From NCBI RefSeq assembly GCF_013149295.1, contig NZ_JABGCB010000001.1, positions 248,001 to 312,000 on the forward strand: DNA of 64,000 bases, written 5' to 3'. This document shows positions 8,449-16,569 of the stretch, one piece after another. Each line of letters begins with the position of its first letter. Positions within the stretch are counted from its first letter, which is position 1. This DNA comes from Novosphingobium sp. SG751A. GTDB lineage: Bacteria; Pseudomonadota; Alphaproteobacteria; Sphingomonadales; Sphingomonadaceae. The notes beneath the pieces are model-generated. The model worked only from the letters and a program-made list of their open reading frames with translations. It had not been told where the DNA came from and ran no database searches. A program made the position numbers and the translations under genes.

Positions 8449-8694
8449 ATGCCGAAATATGATCCGTTGCAGGAATTTCTTGAAAATTGCGGTTCGGATC
8501 GAATTTCATTGAGCTTCGATCAAATAGGAAGAATGGTCGGCGGCCTGCCGCCCACTGCATACAAAAACGATGAATGGTGGGCCAACGAGGATGTGCGCAC
8601 CACTCGACATTCGCAGTGCAAATCCTGGCAAGGCGCAGGCTTCCGAGCTTCGGCACACCGCAATTCTAGGACAGTTGAATTCGTTCGGATATAA
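8449..8694 (+). CDS. DUF7662-like cargo protein
   Basis: An 81-residue protein starting MPKYDPLQEFLENC. The pattern KYDPL near the N-terminus, LSFDQIGRMVG in the middle, LPPTAYKNDEWWANE, then QCKSWQGAGFRASA near the end matches the DUF7662 family as I know it, a small domain of unknown function often found alone or fused to nucleases. The ATG at 8449 is preferred over the longer frame because a promoter sits just upstream and homology begins there. It lies between a terminator and the tail genes, with its own promoter, so it is cargo and not a structural gene. Confidence 0.6.
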   Translation: MPKYDPLQEFLENCGSDRISLSFDQIGRMVGGLPPTAYKNDEWWANEDVRTTRHSQCKSWQGAGFRASAHRNSRTVEFVRI

Positions 8695-8771
8695 CATTCT
8701 GCAATATGGCATTGAGTTTGCCCATTTACCTGCCTTCCATCGTTCTCTCGATTTTTCCGACTTAATGAGCC

Positions 8772-8781
8772 CGCGATTCAA
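8772..8781 (+). repeat. Copy 2 of the CGCGATTCAA motif
   Basis: Exact 10-mer between the DUF7662 cargo gene and tail tubular protein A, 71 bases before the tail gene start. Together with the terminator at 8342-8370 upstream, its place fits a promoter element for the tail block. Confidence 0.6.
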
Positions 8782-8797
8782 TCGCCGCTGAACTGAG

Positions 8798-8831
8798 CCT
8801 AGCAGGGGAACAACCCCCACCTCTGCTTAGG
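8798..8831 (+). promoter_or_regulatory. Hairpin that could mask the tail-gene ribosome site
   Basis: CCTAGCAG (8798-8805) can pair with CTGCTTAGG (8823-8831) with one bulged base, enclosing a GGGG/CCCC core. The 3' arm includes the first part of the Shine-Dalgarno AGGAG (8829-8833) of the next gene, which also uses a weak TTG start. This could lower or regulate translation. Confidence 0.35.
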
Positions 8832-8842
8832 AGCCCGCCGCC

Positions 8843-9478
8843 TTGGCCTCTCTCATCACCCTCTGCAATGAGGCGCTGTCCACCATCGCGGCCGGGCAGA
8901 TCTCCATGATCGACGAGCCATCCATCGAGGCCCGCGAATGCAAGCGCTGGGCGCCGACCGTGTTGGCGGAAATGGCCGATTGGACATCGTGGTCCAGCGC
9001 CATCAAGCGGGCGCCGCTGGCCCGCACGCTCAATGATCGCGGCGCGGAATGGCTTTGCGCCTATGCAGCCCCTGCCGATATGGCCGATCCTGTTGCCCTG
9101 CGAGAGCCTGAGGCGGATGCAGAATGGTTGCCGCCCTATGGCCCCGGCACCTTTCCCGCGCAGGACGCCATGGCCATTCCCTTCATTTATGAGGGCGGCA
9201 AGATCTATGCGAACATCGTCGGCGCGATCCTCGTTTACACCTCAAGCACTATGGACCCCGGCCTTATCCGCCCGCTGGTGCGCCGCGCCTTTGTGCTGGA
9301 ACTGGCCGCGCGCCTTGCGCTGCCCATCAAGAAGGACGCGAAGCTGGCGCAGGCCATCAGCCAGCAAGCCGAGGTCGCGCGCAATCGCGCCATTGCCGAC
9401 GAGGAAAACAAGAACCCACGCCGCGATCCTGAATATGTCTCGCAAGCCGAATGGGCGCGCATGGGGGTCGGCCTGTGA
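8843..9478 (+). CDS. Tail tubular protein A (T7 gp11-like)
   Basis: A 211-residue homologue of the podovirus adaptor protein that sits between portal and nozzle. The N-terminal MASLITLCNEALSTIAAG and DEPSIEARECKRWAP, the central PYGPGTF and YEGGKIYAN segments and the LVRRAFVLELAARLALPI helix are characteristic. It starts with TTG at 8843 after AGGAG, nine bases away. Its stop overlaps the GTG of the next gene. It is the first tail gene, after cargo island 2, and appears intact. Confidence 0.82.
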   Translation: MASLITLCNEALSTIAAGQISMIDEPSIEARECKRWAPTVLAEMADWTSWSSAIKRAPLARTLNDRGAEWLCAYAAPADMADPVALREPEADAEWLPPYGPGTFPAQDAMAIPFIYEGGKIYANIVGAILVYTSSTMDPGLIRPLVRRAFVLELAARLALPIKKDAKLAQAISQQAEVARNRAIADEENKNPRRDPEYVSQAEWARMGVGL

Positions 9479-11575
9479 GTTTCCGGGTTGGCCAGGTCAG
9501 TTTCAGCCGCGGCGAAATCGCGCCCCCACCTCTATGCCCGCTTTGATGTGGAGGCATGGCAGTCGGGCCTGAAAACCGTGCTCAATGTGTTCGTTCTGAA
9601 ATATGGCGGCGTGTGCAAACGCCCCGGCACCCAGCTTGTGGCCGAGGTCATCGACGCCAGCGGCGACAATCGCCTGATGCCGTTCCAGTTCTCGCTGACG
9701 CAGGCCTATGCGCTGGAATGGGGCAACCACTATGTTTCGCCCTGCGCCTTTGGCGGGCGCGTTCTGGATGGCACCACGCCCTATCAATGCCCCTCGCCCT
9801 ATGCCGCCTCTGAACTGGCCGATCTGGATTATGAGCAAACCACCGATACGGTCTATCTGGCCCATATCGACCATGTGCCAAGCAAGCTGACCCGCAGCGG
9901 CAACACCGATTGGGCGGTGTCGGGGGTCAGTTTTGCGCCAACCATTTCAGCGCCGACCGGCCTGGGCGTTACCGCCTACATCCCCAATCAGGACCAAGGA
10001 AACAGCGGCGCGGCCTATTATCCTGTTCGCCAGACCTATGTCGTTACCGCCGTCAATGACGACACCGGCGAGGAAAGCCGGGCCAGCGCATCGATCGAGG
10101 TTCAGAACGATCTGAGCCTCAAGCGCAATTACAACTATCTGACATGGACAGCGGTGGACGGGGCGAGCCGTTACAAAGTCTATAAGGCTGATGAAAGCCA
10201 GTGGTTTGGCTATATCGGTACGACCGAAAAGCTGTGGTTCACGGATAACAACATCGGGCCCGCGCTCGATGAGGCGCCCCCTCAGGCCTATAACCCCTTC
10301 CCCGGCGCGGGGGATTATCCCTCCTCGGTCACGCTGTTTGAGCAGCGCTCCGTCTGGGGTCGAACCGCCAATGTCCCGCATGGCATCTGGGGCTCACGCA
10401 CCGGGCGCATGGAAAATATGGACCGGTCGCGCCCGCTACAGGCCGATGACTGCTTTTCGCTGGCCATCGCCGGGGGCAAGGTCAACGCCATCAATCATGT
10501 GGTGGCCACTTCGGGCCTTGTGGCGCTGACCTCAGACGCGATCTGGTCGGTCGATGGGGATGGACAAGGCGGCGCGATCTCGGCGGCCTCTGCGCCCTCT
10601 GTGCGGCGCCAGAGCGGGCGCAGCGCCTCGCGCCTGAAACCGCTGCTGGTCGATAACGTGATTTTCTACACGCCTGCTGCCGGTTCAGCCGTCCGCACGA
10701 TTGGCTATGACTTCTCGATTGATGGGCTCAAGACCAATGACGTCTCAATCTTCTCGCCCCATTTCCTTGAACAACATCGCATCGTGTCATGGTGCCATGC
10801 TCAAGAGCCGCGCTCTCTGATCTGGGCCGCCCGCGAGGATGGTGCGCTGCTGTGCTTTGCATGGGAGCAGGAGCAGAACGTGTGGGGCTGGACCCTGTGC
10901 GAGACGGACGGGCTTGTGAAGTCGGTCTGCTCGATCTTTGAGGATGGCGAGGACCGGGTTTATCTGATCGTCGAGCGCGTAATCGCTGGAGTGACGCGGC
11001 GCTTCGTCGAGCGCATGGCCTCGCATTGGTGGAGCGATGTGGCCGATACCTGCTTTGTCGATTGCGCCGTCTCGGCATCCTTCGATGAGCCTCGCCGCAC
11101 CTTTACCGGCCTCGACCATCTGAACGGGCGAACCGATATTGCCGGGGTTGCCGATGGCTTTGTGGTGACGGGTCTGACCGTGACCGATGGCGCGGTGACG
11201 CTGCCCACCTCCCTGCCCGCCTGCCGCAAGGCTTGCTTTGGCATCCCCTATCGCGTGGCCGTCGAAACCCTGCCCTATCGCGCCAATCTGCAAGGGATCG
11301 GCATGAATGTGGGGCGGTCGCACAATGTCGGTGAGGCGGTGCTGATCCTGCGCAATTCGCGCCAGATCCTTGCCGGCATCGATGCGGATCATCTGTTCAT
11401 GGTCAAATCGCGCATGACCGAAGCCTATGCCCAGCCCGACGAGCTGATGAACGGCGAATATACCGTCAACATGGACAATAAGGTTTCGGACAATGCGGCC
11501 GTCAGGATCGAGCAGACCGCCCCCCTGCCCTTCACGCTGCTGGGCGTGGCCTACGATCCGGTGATTAATGGCTAG
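9475..11575 (+). CDS. Large podoviral tail protein, frameshifted near codon 17
   Basis: The expected gene starts at GTG 9475 (overlapping the previous stop) as MSFRVGQVSFSRGEIAP, then breaks at a run of five C (9523-9527). In the +1 frame the protein continues HLYARFDVEAWQSG for almost 700 residues to 11575. It has a tail-nozzle-like beta-propeller style with an internal fibronectin III-like segment around TYVVTAVNDDTGEESRAS. In podoviruses this position holds the tail tubular protein B/nozzle-type protein. Removing one C restores a single frame. A sequencing error, a disabling mutation or +1 ribosomal slippage at CCC-C are all possible. The downstream frame alone could start at TTG 9488. Confidence 0.75.
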
Positions 11576-12029
11576 GGCCGTCACCATCGTTCCGGCCCGC
11601 CATGCCCATATCGGGGCCATTGTGCGGCACATGCGCGCCATCGATGCGCTGGAATGCCGCGCCTTTGGCCGGGAGCCCAAGACCGCGCTGCGCGTGGGAC
11701 TGGCCAACAGTGCAAAGGCGTGGACGGCGCTGGTCGATGGGCGCCCTGCGGCGATGTTCGGCGTGGTGGTCAATTCGGTGCTGACCGGCGATGCGGTGCC
11801 GTGGTTCCTCGGCACGGATGAGGTCTATCGCCATGGCCGGGAATTGCTGGCGTGGGGGCCGGGCCTGATCGAGCGCCTGTGCGATTCAACGCTGACCCTG
11901 CGCAATCTAGTGTCGGTCCACAACACCAAGGCCATCCGCTTGCTGGAGCGGTGGGGCTTTTCAGTGCGAAGGGAGGTGATCTTGTCCGCCGGGGTTGAGT
12001 TCTATCCGTTTGAAAAGGTGCCAGGCTGA
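11568..12029 (+). CDS. T7 gp13-like internal virion protein (GNAT fold)
   Basis: A 153-residue protein overlapping the tail gene by eight bases. It has a GNAT acetyltransferase-like layout: an N-terminal strand-helix (ITIVPARHAH-type opening), a central WTALVDGRPAAMFGVV sheet region, and C-terminal NTKAIRLLERWGFSVRRE, which resembles the A-motif end of GNAT enzymes. T7 gp13-type proteins with this fold sit in the internal virion gene block. Whether it acetylates anything is unknown. The stop is coupled to the next gene through TGATG. Confidence 0.72.
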   Translation: MARAVTIVPARHAHIGAIVRHMRAIDALECRAFGREPKTALRVGLANSAKAWTALVDGRPAAMFGVVVNSVLTGDAVPWFLGTDEVYRHGRELLAWGPGLIERLCDSTLTLRNLVSVHNTKAIRLLERWGFSVRREVILSAGVEFYPFEKVPG

Positions 12030-12601
12030 TGTGCGATCCCCTCACGCTTACCGCCGCGGCTGCGGCAACAGCGGCCATCGGCACAGGCGTCGGCGCCGTG
12101 CAGGCCTCCAGCATGGCCAACTATCGCGCGCAGATTGCCGACCGCAACGCCACGCTGGAAATGCAGGCGGCGCAGACCGAGCAGGAAAACACCCGTCAGG
12201 CCGCGCTCGACCATTACCGCAAGGTGGCCCAGCTCAAGGGTCAACAGATCGTCGGCGCTGCGGGCAATGGCGTGTCGGTCGATTTCGGGACTGCGGCCGA
12301 TACGGTGAGCGACACCAACATGCTGGCCGCCGAGGACGCCAACCGGATCTATCGGCAGGGCTTTCAGGCGGTGCGTAATCACGACATCAACGCGGCGAAC
12401 TATAGCGCCGAGGCAGCTTCACAGCGCTCAGAGGCGGGCGCGTCTCTGCTCAAGGGGGCCTTCGATATGAGCGGGACCGTGCTGGGCGGGGCATCGCAAT
12501 ATTCCAAGCTGAAGGCCGGTATAAATTTGGCGAACAACGCCCGGTCGGCGGCAAGCGGCATTCGTGTGACGAATGGTGCGGCGTCTGGGTGGGGGTTCTA
12601 A
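12029..12601 (+). CDS. Internal virion protein B-like (gp14-like)
   Basis: A 190-residue Ala-rich helical protein starting MCDPLTLTAAAAATAAIG, a common opening for podovirus internal virion proteins of the gp14 class. The N-terminal hydrophobic helix is followed by a long coiled region (ATLEMQAAQTEQENTRQAAL) and a Gly/Ser-rich tail. In T7 the equivalent is ejected and forms part of the channel across the outer membrane. Start and stop are tightly coupled to neighbours (one-base gap to the next GTG). Confidence 0.7.
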   Translation: MCDPLTLTAAAAATAAIGTGVGAVQASSMANYRAQIADRNATLEMQAAQTEQENTRQAALDHYRKVAQLKGQQIVGAAGNGVSVDFGTAADTVSDTNMLAAEDANRIYRQGFQAVRNHDINAANYSAEAASQRSEAGASLLKGAFDMSGTVLGGASQYSKLKAGINLANNARSAASGIRVTNGAASGWGF

Positions 12602-12602
12602 C

Positions 12603-14729
12603 GTGCCGCACATCCCAACCTATCAGCCCGGCCAAGTCGGCCCTGTTCAGCCCACCACGGCGCGGTTCCGCGCGCCGGACAGCCGGGGCGGCATCGGCGG
12701 GGCTCTTGCGGCGGGCGCGCAGCAGTTTGGTCAGGCGATGGGCTCCTTTGCCGAAATGCAGGACCACATCAACGCGCAGAACGACGACACCCAGGCGCGC
12801 AAGATGGCGGTGGATTTTGCCGCCAAGGCCAATGCGATCAAGACCGACTTTAGCGCGCTGATGGGCGGCAATGCGCGCAGCGGACAGCAGGCGGCGCTGG
12901 ACGGCCTGACGCAATACCGTGATGACCTGGTGAAGCAGGCCGCCAACCCGCGCATGGCCGCGCTGTTGCAGGAGCGCATCGCGCCGGTGTTTGCCGATGG
13001 GCAGCAGGCGATCTTTGGCCATGCGCTCAAGCAATCGCAGGTCGAGCGGGCCGGGGCGTTGAAAAGCGAACTCGACCTTGCTCAGAGCGAGGCCAGCCCT
13101 CTTTTCGGCAACCCGGAAAAATTCGGCGTCGCTTTGGGCAAGGTCCGTGCGGCGGCTCAGGCCTATGCTGATTTTACCGGTGCGGGCGATGGCGCTGGGC
13201 TGATGGTGCGCGAGGCAACCGGCTCCGTCTATTCGACCGCCATTGGCAGCGCGCTTGGGTCTGGCGATGTGGAAATGGCCAAGACCATTTTCGACGCGCA
13301 TCACGATGAAATGACGTTCGACCAGCGCAACCGCGCGTTCTCGACGCTACAGAAGCCGTTGCTGGAGCATCAGGGCCGAATGGACGCTTTTGCCTCCCTT
13401 CCCGCATCAGGAGGCGCCGGGGCGGCCTCTGGCGGGAGCGGCTTTGCTATGCCAGTTGATGGCAAAGTGACTTCGCCCTTTGGCGCCAAGCGCGGCGCTG
13501 AAACGCACTCAGGCATGGATATTGCCGCACCCACGGGCAGCGCCGTGCATCCGATGGCGGGCGGCGTGGTGGTCGATGTGGCGCAGGATGACCGATCCGG
13601 CCTCTATGTCCGCATCAAGCATGATGATGGGCATATCTCCTCCTATGCCCATCTTGGGGCGCAATCGGTCAAGAAGGGGGAGCAGGTCGAAGCCGGAACC
13701 GTGATCGGCACGATTGGCATGACCGGCCATACGACCGGGCCGCACGTCCATCTGCGCGTGAAAGATGGGGCAGGCAATGACGTAGATCCCGCAAGCCTGA
13801 TGGGCGGCAAGGCCGGGGCGCAAAAGGTGATCGGCGGGACCGATGCGCCGCGCAATTGGGATCTGAATGCCTGGATTACCGGCATCCGTGCCAATGGCAC
13901 CAAGCAGGGCTGGAGCGAAGGGCGCATCCGGACCGCAGAGGATCAGGCGCGCTCTATCGCCTCGGTGGACCGGGCGGCGCTGGAAGATCAGTATCGCGAT
14001 GCCACGGACAAGGTTTCCGAATGGGTCGGCAATTATCAGGCCAGCCACGGCGGAAAGAACCCACCGCCCGATGCTGTCCCGTCTGCCTTGCTTTCTCGCA
14101 TGGAGCCGGGGCGCGCGGCGTCATTGCGCGGCGATCTGGCCCGGTCGCAAAGGGCCGAGTCGGATGCAGCCGTGGGCAAGGCGCAGGACACAGCCTATCT
14201 CAACGCGCAGTTGCGCATGTATGATGAGCCATCCGCCTTCCTGCAGGCCGATATTGGCAAGGAATACATGGGCAAGGTTTCGGGCGCGCAATTTGCCAGC
14301 CTCAAGCTGGATCAGGCCCGTATGCGACAGCAGGCCAGCAAACCGCAAAGCTGGGACCCTTATGCGGATTCTTCGAAGGCGCTTGGCTGGTATACCTCAT
14401 TCAACGGTTTGAAGCTGGAGGACGCGCAGCGGGCGACCGTTCTGCAAACCATAAAGGCGCAGGCAGATGAATTGGTGAAAAAGAAGGGCGCGCCGCCCAG
14501 CGATACCGAATGGTTTGACATTGCCCGCCGTGCAGCCCGCCCGGTTGGGATGACCGGCCTCTTTGGCCGCAGCGAAAAGCCAGTTTACGATGTGAAGGCA
14601 GGCGATATTGATGCTGGCCGACGAGAGCGTGTCAGCGCTGCGTTCAGGCAGACATTCCGGCGCGATCCGACTGACGACGAACTGGCGGCGTGGTATCGCA
14701 AGGAGCAGGCGGGCGCGCCAATGAAGTGA
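12603..14729 (+). CDS. Internal virion protein with M23 peptidase domain
   Basis: A 708-residue protein from GTG 12603, one base after the previous stop. Residues 1-270 are helical. A complete LytM/M23 zinc peptidase domain follows: H302-x3-D306 in THSGMD, H344 and H350 in the HISSYAHLG strand, and H381-x-H383 in GPHVHLR. The remaining 300 residues are helical. By position this is the gp15-class ejection protein, with an added peptidoglycan-cutting domain to open the cell wall during DNA entry. All zinc and catalytic residues are present. It is the last gene before cargo island 3. Confidence 0.85.
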   Translation: MPHIPTYQPGQVGPVQPTTARFRAPDSRGGIGGALAAGAQQFGQAMGSFAEMQDHINAQNDDTQARKMAVDFAAKANAIKTDFSALMGGNARSGQQAALDGLTQYRDDLVKQAANPRMAALLQERIAPVFADGQQAIFGHALKQSQVERAGALKSELDLAQSEASPLFGNPEKFGVALGKVRAAAQAYADFTGAGDGAGLMVREATGSVYSTAIGSALGSGDVEMAKTIFDAHHDEMTFDQRNRAFSTLQKPLLEHQGRMDAFASLPASGGAGAASGGSGFAMPVDGKVTSPFGAKRGAETHSGMDIAAPTGSAVHPMAGGVVVDVAQDDRSGLYVRIKHDDGHISSYAHLGAQSVKKGEQVEAGTVIGTIGMTGHTTGPHVHLRVKDGAGNDVDPASLMGGKAGAQKVIGGTDAPRNWDLNAWITGIRANGTKQGWSEGRIRTAEDQARSIASVDRAALEDQYRDATDKVSEWVGNYQASHGGKNPPPDAVPSALLSRMEPGRAASLRGDLARSQRAESDAAVGKAQDTAYLNAQLRMYDEPSAFLQADIGKEYMGKVSGAQFASLKLDQARMRQQASKPQSWDPYADSSKALGWYTSFNGLKLEDAQRATVLQTIKAQADELVKKKGAPPSDTEWFDIARRAARPVGMTGLFGRSEKPVYDVKAGDIDAGRRERVSAAFRQTFRRDPTDDELAAWYRKEQAGAPMK

Positions 14730-14778
14730 GCAAGGGGCCGCCGCTCTTGCCATAAACCGCTTGTGTATCGTATCGCGT

Positions 14779-14794
14779 GGTGATACGTATCACC
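14779..14794. promoter_or_regulatory. Palindromic operator candidate upstream of higB
   Basis: GGTGATACGTATCACC is a perfect 16-base palindrome ending two bases before the higB ATG. HigA antitoxins are helix-turn-helix autorepressors that bind palindromes at their own promoter, so this is the natural operator. A related GTATCGTATC stretch lies just upstream (14764-14774). Confidence 0.65.
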
Positions 14795-14796
14795 TT

Positions 14797-15078
14797 ATGA
14801 TACAAAGCGTCATCGGGGATCTGATACCGCAAGTGCTTGCCGGTAAACCCGGCAAAGGCTTCCCGACAGACGTGTTCCGCGTTGCGGTTCGCAAGGTGGC
14901 CATGCTGGAGGCTGCCGTGAAATTGAGCGATCTGCGTTCGCCGCCAGGCAATCGGCTTGAGGCGCTGTCTGGTGATCGAGACGGGCAGCATTCAATCCGG
15001 ATCAACGACCAGTGGCGGATCTGCTTTGTTTGGACCGATAATGGTCCTGAAAATGTTGAAATGGTTGACTATCACTAA
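14797..15078 (+). CDS. higB: HigB-like toxin (RelE/HigB mRNA interferase)
   Basis: A 93-residue protein with the hallmark C-terminal block of HigB host-killing toxins: LRSPPGNRLEALSGDRDGQH followed by SIRINDQWRICFVW and ending VEMVDYH. The family cleaves mRNA on the ribosome. The ATG at 14797 is chosen because the operator palindrome ends two bases before it; a longer frame from 14761 would run through the operator. The toxin precedes the antitoxin by 12 bases, the usual HigBA order. The pair forms the first part of cargo island 3, where it may stabilise the prophage or act against infection. Confidence 0.85.
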   Translation: MIQSVIGDLIPQVLAGKPGKGFPTDVFRVAVRKVAMLEAAVKLSDLRSPPGNRLEALSGDRDGQHSIRINDQWRICFVWTDNGPENVEMVDYH

Positions 15079-15090
15079 GAGGACACCGCT

Positions 15091-15378
15091 ATGACCATGC
15101 TGCAAGTGCCGGTCCATCCCGGTGAAATTCTGCGCCATGAATTTCTGGAGGAATTGGGGATCAGCGCCGGGGCGCTGGCGAAGCGCCTGAATGTCCCTCG
15201 CACGAGGATCGAGCGTCTTTGCGCGGGCGAAACCTCAATGACCGTTGATACAGCCAAGCGCTTGGCCGCTGTATTCAGCATGACGCCGGAGTTCTGGCTC
15301 AATCTCCAGACCCACTATGACCTGCTGATGACGAAGGTTGAGGGCATTGAGGCAATTGAGCCGCTGATCGCTGCCTAA
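15091..15378 (+). CDS. higA: HigA-like antitoxin
   Basis: A 95-residue helix-turn-helix protein of the HigA family: VHPGEILRHEFLEELGISAG, the recognition region LAKRLNVPRTRIERLCAGE and the closing FWLNLQTHYDLL are typical. It neutralises HigB by binding it and represses the operon. A GAGGA ribosome site precedes its ATG. It is intact and complete, so with higB it forms a plausible working toxin-antitoxin module. Confidence 0.88.
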   Translation: MTMLQVPVHPGEILRHEFLEELGISAGALAKRLNVPRTRIERLCAGETSMTVDTAKRLAAVFSMTPEFWLNLQTHYDLLMTKVEGIEAIEPLIAA

Positions 15379-15457
15379 GCGGCGTGGGCGAGTTCGGTGC
15401 TGAATGAGCGACTGGTTTCGGGAAGCGCGGAAGGCCGCCTGATTGTCAGAGAAGTTA

Positions 15458-15470
15458 GGGGGAGCGGACG
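15458..15470. repeat. 13-mer repeat at the 3' end of the immunity-like gene
   Basis: GGGGGAGCGGACG sits directly next to the stop codon of the minus-strand immunity-like gene. An identical 13-mer occurs at 15892-15904, five bases beyond the stop of the NADAR gene, so both minus-strand cargo genes carry the same downstream sequence. Confidence 0.55.
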
Positions 15471-15797
15471 CTATTTTTCGTGAATAATACTCAAAACTGT
15501 TCCATTACGTCGGCAGAGGCGAATGACTGCCACGCCACCAAGCTTTCCACGCGGAAGATTACCCTCCACCGTCCAAACGCCATCTTGAATTTTTGCGGTA
15601 AGGGGAAATTCCGCTCGAATTGTCTGTGCGCCATAAACCTCGCTAAGATATGTATTCGCGATATTTTTGGCGATAGCATCTGAAGGGATGACGCCGCCCT
15701 CAGGTTGATAGAGCGAAACAGCTTTCTTGCACTCAACAGGCTCGGCTTGCGCTGTTTGCGGTAGCAGCAACATTGATGCCCAGAGTATTTTCTTCAC
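15471..15797 (-). CDS. Exported NTF2-fold immunity-like protein (YbbC/YhhH type)
   Basis: A 108-residue protein with an N-terminal signal peptide (MKKILWASMLLLPQTAQAEP, cleavage after AQA) and a C-terminal NTF2-fold immunity-type domain: AIAKNIANTYLSEVYG, then FPLTAKIQDGVWTVEGNL, then GGVAVIRLCRRNGTVLSI. Such domains (Imm-NTF2-2 type, YbbC/YhhH) usually protect against polymorphic toxins, but no toxin gene is adjacent, so this is an orphan, periplasm-directed version. It lies antisense to the phage operon in cargo island 3, between two copies of a repeat. Function in the prophage is unknown; self-protection or lysogenic conversion is possible. Confidence 0.6.
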   Translation of the reverse strand: MKKILWASMLLLPQTAQAEPVECKKAVSLYQPEGGVIPSDAIAKNIANTYLSEVYGAQTIRAEFPLTAKIQDGVWTVEGNLPRGKLGGVAVIRLCRRNGTVLSIIHEK

Positions 15798-15841
15798 TCG
15801 CTTCCCCTGCTCTCAAGCGCTATTTGGCATGGGGAAAGAAC

Positions 15842-15883
15842 GTCCGCAACAGCACCGTGTCCGGAAAGGCGTTTTTCGTCGAA
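15842..15883. repeat. 42-bp imperfect repeat, copy A (upstream of immunity-like gene)
   Basis: Begins GTCCGCAACAGCACCGTGTC and aligns over 42 bases with 16475-16516 with roughly three quarters identity and no gaps. On the minus strand it lies 45 bases upstream of the immunity-like gene start, so it may carry that gene's promoter. Confidence 0.6.
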
Positions 15884-15891
15884 ATTGTGGT

Positions 15892-15904
15892 GGGGGAGCG
15901 GACG
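15892..15904. repeat. 13-mer repeat at the 3' end of the NADAR gene
   Basis: Exact second copy of GGGGGAGCGGACG, five bases past the stop codon of the NADAR gene as read on the minus strand. The first copy is at 15458-15470. Confidence 0.55.
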
Positions 15905-15909
15905 TTCCG

Positions 15910-16458
15910 TCAATGCCCCAGCAGGTCCATACGCACCTTGGTCAATATTAGGCCGAGCAGGTTTTCACCTCGCCAAACAGTTGGCGAGTGCCCGCCTGGG
16001 TAATCGATCTCTCGCCCGTTGCCCCAAATCCAGTCACGGGGATTGGCCTCGACAAGCAAGGCGTTTCCTGTGGTGCGAAGTTGCCTTTTGGCGCCTTCAT
16101 TCTGGGAAAATTTGGCAAGATTACCGCGATAGACAATGTTGATTTTCCATTGATCCCACAGGTCTTGGTCAAAGCCTCGAACTTGCTGCCCCAGTCGCTT
16201 TTGCGCAGCCGGATCAACTTCGGCGGCAATTTGCTCTGCTACGTCAAGGTCGTGAAACAACAGCGCCTTCGCGTGCATCATCCATTGTTCGGCCGTTACA
16301 AACCGCATCCCGTCCAGTTGAAAGGGTGTGTGATGCCACTGACTGAAAACCCCTTTGATGAAAGGCACAAATTCGGAATAGTCCAAGGGATCAGGCAAAC
16401 TGGTTTTACTCAGTGACGGCATCAACTGTGGTTCTTCAGCGTTCATGCCTAAATCCAT
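15910..16458 (-). CDS. NADAR family protein (YbiA/DUF1768-like)
   Basis: A protein of about 182 residues with the NADAR/YbiA signature: FSQWHHTPFQLDGMRFVTAE then QWMMHAKALLFHD, then IVYRGNLAKFSQNEGAKRQL, and WIWGNGREIDYPGG near the end. NADAR enzymes act on N-glycosidic bonds of riboflavin intermediates or ADP-ribosyl groups, and are found in NAD/ADP-ribose-linked conflict systems. Start ATG 16458 is used; 16446 is an alternative, and the much longer frame on this strand is spurious since it runs through the large phage gene. It is read against the phage operon and is bracketed by the same two repeats as the immunity-like gene. Confidence 0.75.
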   Translation of the reverse strand: MDLGMNAEEPQLMPSLSKTSLPDPLDYSEFVPFIKGVFSQWHHTPFQLDGMRFVTAEQWMMHAKALLFHDLDVAEQIAAEVDPAAQKRLGQQVRGFDQDLWDQWKINIVYRGNLAKFSQNEGAKRQLRTTGNALLVEANPRDWIWGNGREIDYPGGHSPTVWRGENLLGLILTKVRMDLLGH

Positions 16459-16474
16459 AGCCGACAAAACCAAG

Positions 16475-16516
16475 GTCCGCAAAAGCACCGTGTCCGAAAT
16501 GGCATTTTTTGCTGAA
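16475..16516. repeat. 42-bp imperfect repeat, copy B (upstream of NADAR gene)
   Basis: Begins GTCCGCAAAAGCACCGTGTC, matching copy A at 15842-15883. On the minus strand it lies 17 bases before the NADAR start, so each of the two minus-strand cargo genes has this block upstream and the GGGGGAGCGGACG block downstream. Confidence 0.6.
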
Positions 16517-16529
16517 TAGTGCCGAAGGA

Positions 16530-16539
16530 CGCGATTCAA
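16530..16539 (+). repeat. Copy 3 of the CGCGATTCAA motif
   Basis: Exact 10-mer between cargo island 3 and the giant ejection protein, 40 bases before the ATG chosen for that gene. Confidence 0.6.
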
Positions 16540-16569
16540 TACCGCGTCATCGCGGCGTACCGCTGCCCC

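Noticed and set aside
15450-15470. Integron attC-like site (GTTAGGG next to the 13-mer)
   Set aside because: Only one partial core-like string is present and the matching opposite core is lacking, so the cassette-like layout is reported without calling an integron.
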